Part shown: one piece after another, positions 54,219-62,967 of the stretch
Layout: each line of letters begins with the position of its first letter
Position numbering within the stretch: the first letter of the stretch is position 1
NCBI RefSeq assembly: GCF_030818255.1
Contig: NZ_JAUTAG010000001.1
Span: forward strand, 1,488,001 to 1,552,000
Origin: Microbacterium sp. SORGH_AS_0969
GTDB lineage: Bacteria > Actinomycetota > Actinomycetes > Actinomycetales > Microbacteriaceae
Reading direction: 5' to 3'
DNA: 64,000 nt
The notes under the pieces: model-generated
Database searches by the model: none
What the model was told of the DNA's origin: nothing
Seen by the model: the letters and a program-made list of their open reading frames with translations, nothing else
Translations under genes and position numbers: made by a program

Positions 54219-55946
54219 GTGCTCGCCAAGCTCCTCATCCGCTACCTCAAGCCGTACCGCTGGCTGCTGCTCGCTCTGCTGGTCTTCCAGTTCGCCGCGG
54301 CAATGGCATCGCTGTACCTGCCGCGTCTGAACGCCGACATCATCGACCAGGGCGTGGCCCGCGGCGACACGAACTTCATCTGGTCGCGCGGAATGATCAT
54401 GCTCGTCATCTCCCTCGGGCAGATCACGGCGTCGATCATCGCGACGTACTTCGCCGCCCGCGCCGCGATGGCGGCCGGTCGCGACATCCGCCGCGACGTG
54501 TTCGAGAAGGTCAGCGGGTTCAGCGAGCGCGAGCTGTCGCAGTTCGGTGCCGGCTCCCTGATCACGCGCAACACCAACGACGTGCAGCAGGTGCAGATGC
54601 TCGCGATGATGGGGGCGACCATGCTCGTCAGCGCACCCCTGCTCGCGCTCGGCGGCATCTTCATGGCGCTGCAGCAAGACGTGGGACTGAGCTGGTTGCT
54701 CGGCGTCTCGGTGCCGGTTCTGCTCATCGCCGCCGGGCTCATCATCGCCCGCATGGTCCCGCTGTTCCGCAGCTACCAGTCCAAGCTCGACGCCGTGAAC
54801 CGCATCATGCGCGAGCAGTTGACGGGCGTGCGCGTCGTACGCGCGTTCGTGCGCGAAGGCATCGAAGAAGAGCGCTTCCGCAGGGCCAACACCGACATCA
54901 TGATCGTCGGCCGGAAGGTCGGATCCCTCTTCGTGCTGCTGTTCCCCCTCGCGATGCTCGTGCTCAACGTCACCCTCGTCGGGGTCATCTGGTTCGGCGG
55001 CATCCAGATCGACAGCGGCACGGTCGAGATCGGTACGCTGTTCGCCTTCATGCAGTACGTCGCCCAGATCCTCATGGGCGTTCTCATGGCGAGCTTCATG
55101 ACGGTGATGATCCCGCGCGCGGCCGTCTCGGCGGAGCGCATCGCCGAGGTCCTCGACAGCCACTCCACGCTCGAGCGCCCGGTCAACCCGGTCACCGCCT
55201 TCCCCGAGCCGGGGGCGGTCGAGTTCGACGACGTCGCCTTCGCCTACCCGGGGGCCGAGTCGCCGGTCGTGACGGGCGTGAGCTTCGCGGCCCGGCCGGG
55301 TGAGACCGTCGCGATCGTCGGATCCACCGGTGCGGGCAAGACCACGCTCGTGTCGTTGATCCCGCGTCTGTTCGACGTGACGGGCGGCGCGGTGCGCGTC
55401 GGCGGGGTCGATGTGCGCGAGGCCGACCTCGACGGACTGTGGAAGGGCATCGGGCTCGTCCCGCAGCGCCCGTTCCTGTTCAGCGGAACGGTCGCGTCGA
55501 ACCTCCGCTTCGGGCGCGAAGACGCCACCGACGATGAGCTGTGGCGCGCGCTCGAGATCGCCCAGGGTCGTGATTTCGTCGAGGCGATGGACGGCGGCCT
55601 CGAGGGGCGTATCGCCCAGGGCGGGACGAACGTCTCCGGCGGGCAGCGGCAACGCCTGGCCATCGCGCGCGCGATCGTGCACCGTCCGTCGGTGCTCGTC
55701 TTCGACGACTCCTTCTCGGCGCTCGACCTCAGCACCGACGCGAGGTTGAGACAGGCCCTGTGGGACGAGTTGCCTGAGGTGACCAAGATCGTGGTCGCCC
55801 AGCGCGTGTCGACCATCACCGGCGCCGACCGCATCGTGGTGCTCGAAGACGGTCGCATGGTCGGTCTCGGCACGCACGAGGAACTGCTCGAGACGAGCGC
55901 CACGTACCGCGAGATCGTCGAGTCGCAGCTGGGGGTGGAAGCATGA
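54219..55946 (+). CDS. heterodimeric ABC exporter, subunit with degenerate ATP site
   Basis: 575 residues: six transmembrane helices (LLIRYLKPYRWLLLALLVFQF first) fused to an ATPase. Walker A GSTGAGKTT, signature VSGGQRQRLAIARA and Walker B LVFDDSFSALD, where Asp replaces the catalytic Glu. The switch His is also replaced (VVAQRVST). This marks the degenerate site of heterodimeric exporters. GTG start; overlaps the second subunit by 4 nt. Confidence 0.92.
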   Translation: MLAKLLIRYLKPYRWLLLALLVFQFAAAMASLYLPRLNADIIDQGVARGDTNFIWSRGMIMLVISLGQITASIIATYFAARAAMAAGRDIRRDVFEKVSGFSERELSQFGAGSLITRNTNDVQQVQMLAMMGATMLVSAPLLALGGIFMALQQDVGLSWLLGVSVPVLLIAAGLIIARMVPLFRSYQSKLDAVNRIMREQLTGVRVVRAFVREGIEEERFRRANTDIMIVGRKVGSLFVLLFPLAMLVLNVTLVGVIWFGGIQIDSGTVEIGTLFAFMQYVAQILMGVLMASFMTVMIPRAAVSAERIAEVLDSHSTLERPVNPVTAFPEPGAVEFDDVAFAYPGAESPVVTGVSFAARPGETVAIVGSTGAGKTTLVSLIPRLFDVTGGAVRVGGVDVREADLDGLWKGIGLVPQRPFLFSGTVASNLRFGREDATDDELWRALEIAQGRDFVEAMDGGLEGRIAQGGTNVSGGQRQRLAIARAIVHRPSVLVFDDSFSALDLSTDARLRQALWDELPEVTKIVVAQRVSTITGADRIVVLEDGRMVGLGTHEELLETSATYREIVESQLGVEA

Positions 55947-57973
55947 GCACCCCCGACGCGCTCACCGAAGAAGAACGCGCCGAGCTCGAGCTCGCCGAAC
56001 AGGCGCGGCTGAACTCCGGCGACTGGGACAGCGTCGCCCCCGGCAAGGCCGCGAACTTCGGGCCGAGTTTCCGTCGCTTGATCGGGCTCCTTCGTCCGCA
56101 CGCCGTCGCCTTCACGTTCGTGTCGGTGCTCGGAGCCCTCGGTGTGGTCCTCGCCGTCCTCGCGCCGCGCGTTCTGGGCGACGCGACGAACATCGTCTTC
56201 GAGGGCGTCGCCTCTCGGGGTCTGGCGGCGCAGTTCCCCGCCGGAACCTCGCAGGCGGATGTCGTCGAGGCGCTCCGGGCGTCGGGCCAGAACGACTACG
56301 CGAACGTCATCGGAGCGATGAACCCGTTCCAGGTGGGCGAGGGCGTCGACTTCGACGCCCTGCGTCTCGTGATCGTCGCCGTGCTGGCGATCTACGTGGG
56401 ATCGTCGCTGCTGTCGTGGATCCAGGGTTACGTCATCAACGTGATCATGGTGCGCACGATGTGGCGCCTGCGCGAAGACGTCGAGGCCAAGATCAACCGC
56501 CTGCCCCTGTCGTACTTCGACAAGGTGCAGCGCGGAGAACTGATCTCGCGCGTGACCAACGACATCGACAACATCACGCAGACGATGCAGCAGTCGCTCT
56601 CGAGCGCATTGACGTCGGTGCTGACGGTCGTGGGCGTGCTCATCATGATGTTCACGATCTCGTGGCAGCTCGCGCTCGTCGCCCTCGTCTCGCTCCCGCT
56701 CATGGCGATCATCTTCGGCGTGATCGGCCCGAAGTCGCAGAAGGCCTTCGGCACGCAGTGGAAGAAGGTCGGGCGACTGAACGCCCGCGTCGAGGAGTCG
56801 TTCTCGGGCCACGCGCTGGTCAAGGTGTACGGCCGCGAGAAAGACGCCCGCGAGAAGTTCGAGGTCGAGAACGAGGAGCTCTACCAGGCGAGCTTCAAGG
56901 CCCAGTTCCTCTCGGGCATGATCATGCCCGGCATGATGTTCGTCGGAAACCTCACCTACGTCGGCATCGCGGTGCTCGGCGGGCTCATGGTGGCGGCGGG
57001 GCAGATCCGCCTCGGCGACGTGCAGGCCTTCATCCAGTACTCGCAGCAGTTCACCCAGCCGCTGTCGCAGCTGGGCGGCATGGCCGCCGTGGTGCAGTCG
57101 GGCACCGCCTCCGCCGAACGCGTGTTCGCGCTGCTCGACGCCGACGAGCAGGAGCCCGACGCCGTCGACGCCCCCGAACCGGTCGACGGGCGCGGCGTCA
57201 TCGAGTTCGAGAACGTCGCCTTCGCCTACACGCCGGAGCACCCGCTCATCAGCGACCTGTCCTTCCGCGTCGAGCCCGGGCAGACGGTCGCGATCGTCGG
57301 GCCCACCGGCGCCGGTAAGACCACGCTGGTCAACCTCATCATGCGCTTCTACGAGCTCGACGCCGGGCGTATCCTGCTCGACGGGCAGAACATCGCGGAC
57401 CTGCGCCGCGACGACGTCCGTTCGCGCACGGGGATGGTGCTGCAAGATCCGTGGCTGTTCGCCGGCACGATCCGCGACAACATCCGGTACGGCCGCGAGA
57501 GCGCGACCGACGAAGAGATCGTCGAGGCTGCCGTCGCGACCCGTGTCGACCAGTTTGTGCACTCTCTCCCCGAGGGATACGACACGGTCCTCGACGAAGA
57601 TGCGGCGAACGTCTCGGCCGGCGAGAAGCAGCTCATCACGATCGCGCGGGCGTTCGTCGCGCGTCCCTCCGTGCTGATCCTCGACGAGGCGACGTCATCG
57701 GTCGACACCCGCACCGAGCTTCTGCTGCAGCAGGCGATGGCGGCGCTCCGCGAGGGGCGCACGTCGTTCGTCATCGCCCACCGCCTCTCGACGATCCGTG
57801 ACGCCGACCTCATCCTCGTGATGGAGCACGGCGACATCGTCGAGCAGGGAAGCCACGACGAGCTCATCGCCCAGCACGGCGCGTACTGGCGCCTGTACCA
57901 GTCGCAGTTCCAGAACGCGTCCTCGGGCCTCGACGAGGCCGAGGCCGAGGTCGCGCGCGGCGTGGAGTCCTGA
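55943..57973 (+). CDS. heterodimeric ABC exporter, catalytic subunit
   Basis: 676 residues. A cytosolic N-terminal extension of about 45 residues, six transmembrane helices with a large external insert after the first (GVASRGLAAQFPAGTSQADV...), then an ATPase with Walker A GPTGAGKTT, VSAGEKQLITIARAF (signature variant SAGEKQ) and a full Walker B LILDEATSSVD with switch His in VIAHRLST. It pairs with the preceding subunit; drugs, lipids or peptides are typical cargo. Confidence 0.93.
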   Translation: MSTPDALTEEERAELELAEQARLNSGDWDSVAPGKAANFGPSFRRLIGLLRPHAVAFTFVSVLGALGVVLAVLAPRVLGDATNIVFEGVASRGLAAQFPAGTSQADVVEALRASGQNDYANVIGAMNPFQVGEGVDFDALRLVIVAVLAIYVGSSLLSWIQGYVINVIMVRTMWRLREDVEAKINRLPLSYFDKVQRGELISRVTNDIDNITQTMQQSLSSALTSVLTVVGVLIMMFTISWQLALVALVSLPLMAIIFGVIGPKSQKAFGTQWKKVGRLNARVEESFSGHALVKVYGREKDAREKFEVENEELYQASFKAQFLSGMIMPGMMFVGNLTYVGIAVLGGLMVAAGQIRLGDVQAFIQYSQQFTQPLSQLGGMAAVVQSGTASAERVFALLDADEQEPDAVDAPEPVDGRGVIEFENVAFAYTPEHPLISDLSFRVEPGQTVAIVGPTGAGKTTLVNLIMRFYELDAGRILLDGQNIADLRRDDVRSRTGMVLQDPWLFAGTIRDNIRYGRESATDEEIVEAAVATRVDQFVHSLPEGYDTVLDEDAANVSAGEKQLITIARAFVARPSVLILDEATSSVDTRTELLLQQAMAALREGRTSFVIAHRLSTIRDADLILVMEHGDIVEQGSHDELIAQHGAYWRLYQSQFQNASSGLDEAEAEVARGVES

Positions 57974-57982
57974 GGAGCGCGT

Positions 57983-58016
57983 GCCGCGCGGACGGAACAC
58001 CCGCCGTCCGCGCGGC
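57983..58016 (+). terminator. GC-rich hairpin after the ABC exporter
   Basis: GCCGCGCGGACGG and CCGTCCGCGCGGC form a perfect 13-bp stem with an 8-nt loop, 10 nt after the stop codon. No T-tract. Confidence 0.75.
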
Positions 58017-58169
58017 GCTGTCTCGCCTGGGCGCTCCGCGACCGCTCGATGAAGCTGCCACACGCGCCACGGCGTCCGGGGAGCGCAAAACCCCCTCCGG
58101 TACAGTGGAGCAGCCCCGCGAACCCGCCCCGCGTGCCCCTTACCGCCGCACAGATAGGCCTCACCACCC

Positions 58170-59414
58170 GTGACCACTCCTGCGACGCCCTCCGACCCGA
58201 CGCCCGACGGCAGTCCCACCGGCACGCCCACCGACGCCCCCGCCGACCGTCCGCTCACCGTCCTCATCGGAGCCGACACCTTCCTTCCTCACGTCAATGG
58301 CGCCGCTCGATTCGCCGAGCGCCTCGCTGCGGGGCTCGTCGCCCGCGGGCATGACGTGCACGTGGCGGCACCGAGCGTCGGGCACAGCCACGCCGGCACC
58401 TTCACCGAGGTGATCGAGGGCGAGCCCATGACGATGCACCGTCTGCCGGCGTATCGCTTCCTCCCGCACGACTGGCTCACCTTCGTGCTGCCGTGGCGGG
58501 CGAAGCACTACGCGCGCAAGGTGCTCGACCAGGTGAAGCCCGATGTCGTGCACATCCAGTCGCACATCGTGATCGGCCGCGGTCTCACGAGAGAGGCGCG
58601 CAAGCGCGGCATCCCGGTCGTCGCCACCAACCACGTGATGGCCGAGAACATCCTCGACTTCACGACGCTCCCCGACTTCCTCGACCGCATCTTCGTCAAG
58701 CTCGCCTGGGCCGATGCCGCCCGCACGTTCGCGATGACCCGTGCGGTGACGACCCCGACGCGCCGTGCGGCGGACTTCCTCGAGTCGACGATCGGCATCG
58801 AGGGCGTCATCCCGATCTCGTGCGGCATCGACCGGTCGAACTACACGCCCGATCTCGAGCCCCGCGACGCGAACCGCATCCTGTTCGTCGGCCGCCTCAC
58901 CAGCGAGAAGGGGATCGACGTCGTCCTGCGCGCGCTCAAGCTGCTCGACCCCGCCCTCGACGTCACCTTCGACATCGTCGGAGGAGGCGACCAGCGCCGC
59001 AACCTCGAGCAGCTCGCCGAGCAGCTCGGCCTCTCCGCGCGCGTGACGTTCCACGGTCACACCTCCGAAGACGAGCTGCGCGCGCTCTATACGCGGGCGA
59101 GCGTCTTCGCGATCGCTTCGATCGCGGAACTGCAGTCGATCGCGACGATGGAGGCCATGGCATCCGGTCTCCCCATCGTCGCCGCCGACGCGGTCGCCCT
59201 CCCGCACCTCGTGCACGACGGCGAGAACGGCTACCTGTTCGAGCCCGGCAACGCCGAAGAGCTGGCGGCGCGTCTGACCGACGTCCTCACGGCCGATCCC
59301 GAAGAGCGTCGCCGCATGCAGCAGGCCTCGCTCGACGGCGTCATCGTGCACGACATCGGTCGCACGCTCGACACCTTCGAGGCGCTGTACCGCGGACGGC
59401 CGATCCCGGAGTGA
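58170..59414 (+). CDS. GT4-family glycosyltransferase
   Basis: 414 residues of GT-B fold. A Pro/Thr-rich N-terminus, then LTVLIGADTFLPHVNGAARF (acceptor domain), VVHIQSHIVIGRG, ILFVGRLTSEKGIDVVL and the E-x7-E donor motif near MEAMASGLPIVAADAVALP. Similar to mannosyltransferases that build actinobacterial glycolipids. The next glycosyltransferase starts 4 nt after its stop. Confidence 0.88.
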   Translation: MTTPATPSDPTPDGSPTGTPTDAPADRPLTVLIGADTFLPHVNGAARFAERLAAGLVARGHDVHVAAPSVGHSHAGTFTEVIEGEPMTMHRLPAYRFLPHDWLTFVLPWRAKHYARKVLDQVKPDVVHIQSHIVIGRGLTREARKRGIPVVATNHVMAENILDFTTLPDFLDRIFVKLAWADAARTFAMTRAVTTPTRRAADFLESTIGIEGVIPISCGIDRSNYTPDLEPRDANRILFVGRLTSEKGIDVVLRALKLLDPALDVTFDIVGGGDQRRNLEQLAEQLGLSARVTFHGHTSEDELRALYTRASVFAIASIAELQSIATMEAMASGLPIVAADAVALPHLVHDGENGYLFEPGNAEELAARLTDVLTADPEERRRMQQASLDGVIVHDIGRTLDTFEALYRGRPIPE

Positions 59415-59418
59415 CCGC

Positions 59419-60753
59419 GTGCACGTGGTGATGTTCGCCGACCAGCACCTCGAGTCCCTCGGCGGGGCGCAGGTGTCGATGCGGCTGCAGAAGCGCTTCC
59501 TCGAGCGCGCGGGGCACGTCGTGACGGTCGTCGCGCCACGGATGCACCGGCCCGCGCCCGACGACGCGGCGTACATCGACCTCCCCTCGATCGCGATCAC
59601 GCCTGACCGCGAGTACGCGCTCACCTGGCCCGGCTCCCGCACGGATCGGTTCGTGGATGCCGAGCTCGGCGCCCGACTCCCCGTCGACGTCGTGCACGTG
59701 CAGGCGGACTTCTGGGGTGCGTTCATCGGACACCGCTACGCCGCGCGGCACGGCCTCCCCGTCGTGCACACGATGCACAATCGCGTCGACGTCGGGATCG
59801 AGGCGACCGCGCCCCTCCCGACTCTCGTCCTCCGTGTGCTGAACGCGTGGGCGCGGCGTGCGTTGCGCGGTGCGCTGACGCGGAGAAGCGCGGCGATCTC
59901 GCCGTCCTCGGGCGGGGAGCTGCGGGATGTCGCGAGTTCCGCGCCCGCGTCGCCGGCCTCGCCCGCGGTGCCCGACGCACGCGCGGTCCTCGCCGCGCAG
60001 AGCGCGGGCCCGGCCGACGGCTGGGCCTATCTCCGCCGCTTCGCGCGCCTCTCGCGCGCGATCACCGCACCCTCTGGACACTTCGCGCGGCGTCTCGAAG
60101 GGCACGGTGTCGTGCCCGTCGAAGCCGGAGCCCACGCCGGCGTCGACGTCATCTGGAACGGCATCGATGACGACATCCTCGACGCCGCGCTCGCGACCGG
60201 TGCCGAGGCCCGCCGCCCCGGCCCCCCGCGCTTCGTGTGGCTCGGCCGGATGAGCCCCGAGAAGCGCCTCCTCCCGTTCCTCGAAGCGGTGGCCGAGTCG
60301 GGCATCGACGCCGAGGTCGAGATCATCGGCGGTGGTGCCCAACTCCGCGCGGCGCAGAAGCTCGTCGCGGAGCGGAAGCCCGTGGCATCCGTGGTCTTCT
60401 CCGGACGCCTCAGCTACGCCGAGACGCTCGCGCGGCTGGCGGCGGCCGATGCGGTGGTGCAGACCTCGATCGGCTTCGAGACGCAGGGGATGACCGTGTT
60501 CGAGGCGGCCTCGCTCGGAACTCCGGCGGTCGTCAGCGACCCCGACATCGCGTCGGAGCTGGGCGCCGGCGTCTGGACGGTTCCGGATGCCACGACCTCC
60601 GCACTCGCGGGGTCGCTCCGCCGCGCGGCTGACGACATCGCAGCGGGCACGCCGGTCGCGGTCGACCCGACGATCGCGGAGCGGTTCCGCCAGTCGTCGC
60701 GCACGGCGGCGATGGTCGCGGTGTACGGCCGGGCCGTTTCCGCCGGGCGCTGA
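59419..60753 (+). CDS. GT4-family glycosyltransferase
   Basis: 444 residues. VVMFADQHLESLGGAQVSMRL, VVHVQADFWGAFIGHRYA, FVWLGRMSPEKRLLPFLEAV and the donor-site FETQGMTVFEAASLGTPAVVSDP. An Ala/Ser/Pro-rich linker (about 170-195) lies between the domains. Paired with the preceding gene, so the two probably add successive sugars to one acceptor. Confidence 0.87.
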   Translation: MHVVMFADQHLESLGGAQVSMRLQKRFLERAGHVVTVVAPRMHRPAPDDAAYIDLPSIAITPDREYALTWPGSRTDRFVDAELGARLPVDVVHVQADFWGAFIGHRYAARHGLPVVHTMHNRVDVGIEATAPLPTLVLRVLNAWARRALRGALTRRSAAISPSSGGELRDVASSAPASPASPAVPDARAVLAAQSAGPADGWAYLRRFARLSRAITAPSGHFARRLEGHGVVPVEAGAHAGVDVIWNGIDDDILDAALATGAEARRPGPPRFVWLGRMSPEKRLLPFLEAVAESGIDAEVEIIGGGAQLRAAQKLVAERKPVASVVFSGRLSYAETLARLAAADAVVQTSIGFETQGMTVFEAASLGTPAVVSDPDIASELGAGVWTVPDATTSALAGSLRRAADDIAAGTPVAVDPTIAERFRQSSRTAAMVAVYGRAVSAGR

Positions 60754-60902
60754 CGCTTCTTCTCGCGCGAGGCGGGTTCCCGACGGCGCGCGACGCGCGC
60801 GGGGTCGGTGGGGACGGGACGGTAGCCATCGGTGCGGATGAGCCACACCGACGCGACCACGCTGACGAGGGCGAGGGCGGCGAGAGCGATGAGATAAGCC
60901 AT
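60414..60902 (-). CDS. possible small membrane protein, 3' end uncertain
   Basis: The N-terminus MAYLIALAALALVSVVASVW is a clear membrane helix followed by a basic Pro-rich part (RTDGYRPVPTDPARVARR). The frame stays open to 60414 (162 residues) but the last two thirds run antisense to the glycosyltransferase and look random. The credible part is about 60750-60902. It is divergent from the GlxA-type regulator. Confidence 0.35.
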   Translation of the reverse strand: MAYLIALAALALVSVVASVWLIRTDGYRPVPTDPARVARRREPASREKKRQRPAETARPYTATIAAVRDDWRNRSAIVGSTATGVPAAMSSAARRSDPASAEVVASGTVQTPAPSSDAMSGSLTTAGVPSEAASNTVIPCVSKPIEVCTTASAAASRASVSA

Positions 60903-60977
60903 GGCAGAAAAGCTACGCATCGCGTTTTTGCGCCGCGAGTGGCATGATGGACGGTGTTCGTTCGATTTCTGCCACTC
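60902..60977. promoter_or_regulatory. inverted operator half-sites before the GlxA-type gene
   Basis: TGGCAGAAA (60902-60910) is exactly complementary to TTTCTGCCA (60966-60974), and GAGTGGCA (60937-60944) is complementary to TGCCACTC (60970-60977). The shared TGGCA half-site in three places suits an AraC-family protein binding its own promoter and looping. Confidence 0.5.
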
Positions 60978-60989
60978 CCTGAGGTGCAC

Positions 60990-61979
60990 ATGCGTTCTGT
61001 CGCCGTCGTGATCCAGCCGGGTTTCGCTCCGTTCGAGTTCGGTCTCGCGTGCGAGGCGTTCGGTCTCGACCGCACGGATGAGGGCGTCCCCAACTTCGAC
61101 TTCCGCATCGTGGCGCCCGATCCCGGCGTCGTCCCCTCGAACATCGGCTTCTCGGTCAACGTCGAGCTCGGTCTCGACGCGGCCGCCGACGCCGACATCG
61201 TCATCCTTGCGCCGATCCCCCGCGAGCAGTGGCGCGCCGTCGATGCAGGCGTGATCGACGTGGTGCGCGCCGCTCACGCGCGTGGCGCGTGGCTCCTGAG
61301 CGTGTGCAGCGGGGCGTTCGTGATCGCGGCAGCCGGTGTGCTCGACGGCCAGCGCGCCACCACGCACTGGCGCTACGCCGACGTCATGGCGCGCATGTAT
61401 CCCTCGATCGACGTCGACCCCGACGTGCTCTACGTGCAGTCCGGTCGCATCATCACGAGCGCGGGAACCGCCGCCGGTCTCGACGCCTGCCTTCACCTCC
61501 TACGTCAAGAGCTCGGCGCCGAACTCACCAACCGCATCGCCCGGCGCATGGTGGTCGCCCCGCAGCGCGACGGCGGGCAGGCGCAGTTCATCGCCTCGCC
61601 GCTGCCGGTCGCTCCGTCGATGTCGCTCGCGCCGGTGACTGAGTGGATGCTACAGAACCTGGATGCCGAACTCTCGGTCGATCAGCTGGCCTCCCGCGCG
61701 CACATGTCGCCGCGGACCTTCGCCCGCCGTTTCAAAGCCGATCTCGGGGCGACGCCGGCCGCGTGGCTCGCGCGGCAGCGCCTCCTGCACGCCCAGCGCC
61801 TCCTCGAAGAGACCGAGCTCGGCCTCGACCGCATCGCCGCCGAGTGCGGCTTCGGCTCGGCAGCCGTGCTCCGCCAGAACTTCGCCCGCACACTGGGGCT
61901 GACCCCCACCGCGTACCGCGCGCGCTTCTCGTGCGCGGATGAGGTGCCCGCCGCGCCGCGCGAGGCCGTGCCCGCCTGA
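60990..61979 (+). CDS. GlxA-family AraC-type regulator with DJ-1/PfpI domain
   Basis: 329 residues. N-terminal DJ-1/PfpI-like amidotransferase fold (SVAVVIQPGFAPFEFGLACEAF; nucleophile-elbow-like SVCSGAFVIAAAG), then an AraC/XylS DNA-binding domain with two helix-turn-helices (LSVDQLASRAHMSPRTFARRFK and LDRIAAECGFGSAAVLRQNF). Such regulators sense amino-acid or amine metabolites. GAGGTG precedes ATG 60990. Confidence 0.9.
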   Translation: MRSVAVVIQPGFAPFEFGLACEAFGLDRTDEGVPNFDFRIVAPDPGVVPSNIGFSVNVELGLDAAADADIVILAPIPREQWRAVDAGVIDVVRAAHARGAWLLSVCSGAFVIAAAGVLDGQRATTHWRYADVMARMYPSIDVDPDVLYVQSGRIITSAGTAAGLDACLHLLRQELGAELTNRIARRMVVAPQRDGGQAQFIASPLPVAPSMSLAPVTEWMLQNLDAELSVDQLASRAHMSPRTFARRFKADLGATPAAWLARQRLLHAQRLLEETELGLDRIAAECGFGSAAVLRQNFARTLGLTPTAYRARFSCADEVPAAPREAVPA

Positions 61980-62120
61980 CGTCGTCCGGGGGCCGGGTTT
62001 CGGCATCCGGGATTCGTCCTGTTGCGGCCTCGGTTGCCCCGGGGCGGCGGGCGGGCCGCGGGCCGTGCCGTCGTGCGGAGTTCGTGGGTGCCACGCCGTT
62101 TGTGCGGCGTTGTTCGTGGC

Positions 62121-62520
62121 GTGTCGTGGCCGGACTCCGCGTGGCGGTACGCGCGGTGGTGGGGCGGGTTTCGCCTCGGGGTGATCCCCGCCCGGCGGTC
62201 GCGTGCCGTTGGGCGGATTTCGTGGGCGACGCGCCGTTCGGCTGGTCGCCGGCGCGGCGTGTCGTGGCCGGACTCCGCATGGCGGTACGCGCGGTGGTGC
62301 GGCGGGTTTCGCCTCGGGGTGATCCCCGCCCGGCGGTCGTGCGCCGTTGGGCGGATTTCGTGGGCGACGCGCCGTTCGGCTGGTCGCCGGTGCGGCGTGT
62401 CGTGGCTGGACTCCGCATGGCGGTACGCGCGGTGGTGGGGCGGGTTTCGCCTCGGGTTGATCCCCGCCCGGCGGTCGTGTGCCGTCGTGCGGAGTCGGTG
62501 GGGGCCACGCCGTTCGGCTG
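62121..62520. repeat. 138-bp tandem repeat, about three units
   Basis: Units start at 62121, 62259 and 62397 with GTGTCGTGGCCGGACTCCGC (one change in the third). Each contains ACTCCGC..GGCGGTAC and an inverted partner GTGCCGTTGGGCGGAT-like arm, so each can fold. The period is a multiple of three, so reading frames stay open, but translation gives only Arg/Trp-rich low-complexity repeats. Region 61980-62912 holds no believable gene. Confidence 0.85.
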
Positions 62521-62659
62521 ACCCCGGGGGCGGCGCGTCGCAATCGAACTCCGCGTGACGGTACGCCCCCGCGCGCACCCCCACTCCGCCTGGCGGTAGG
62601 CGCCGGCCCGAACCCGGACGCCACGAGACGGCCAGGTGGGCACCGCCTGCCTTGCTCCG

Positions 62660-62905
62660 GTCCCGTGCGGGACGGATCCCGGATGTCGCGCCTCGACGAC
62701 TCGGTCGCGTGCCGCGTCCATTGCCCCGTGCGGGCCGAACTTCGGATGCCTCGGCCCGTCACCGCCCCCATCGCCCCCAGGACGGATTCCGAATGCCGCG
62801 CCTCGACGCCGCTCGCCGTCCCCCTCGCCGCGAGGGGCGGACTCCGGATGCCGCGCCTCGACGCCGTGGCATCCTGCCGACCCCATTGCCCCGCGCGGAC
62901 GCTGA
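62660..62905. repeat. GCGCCTCGACG-type degenerate repeats
   Basis: Three units share GGATTCCGAATGCCGCGCCTCGACG-like text (near 62683, 62785 and 62843), interleaved with CCATTGCCCCG(T/C)GCGG near 62722 and 62884. They continue the repeat-rich gap up to the clpB promoter. Confidence 0.6.
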
Positions 62906-62908
62906 TGC

Positions 62909-62933
62909 TAAACTTGAGTCAACGCCACTCAAG
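62909..62933 (+). promoter_or_regulatory. clpB promoter with perfect HspR (HAIR) operator
   Basis: CTTGAGT-CAACGCC-ACTCAAG at 62913-62933 matches the HAIR consensus CTTGAGT-N7-ACTCAAG exactly and overlaps a -10-like TAAACT (62909-62914). It implies tight HspR repression of clpB and is a better site than the one before dnaK. Confidence 0.9.
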
Positions 62934-62967
62934 TTTGAGTGAAGCGAGAAAACTTCCAGGAGACGAC

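Noticed and set aside
62121..62520. Possible CRISPR array
   Set aside because: The repeats are contiguous 138-bp units without unique spacers and no cas genes are present.
62022..62558. A frame encoding 46-residue repeats over the 138-bp array
   Set aside because: Open only because the period is a multiple of three; Arg/Trp-rich, no ribosome-binding site, and opposite-strand frames are equally open.
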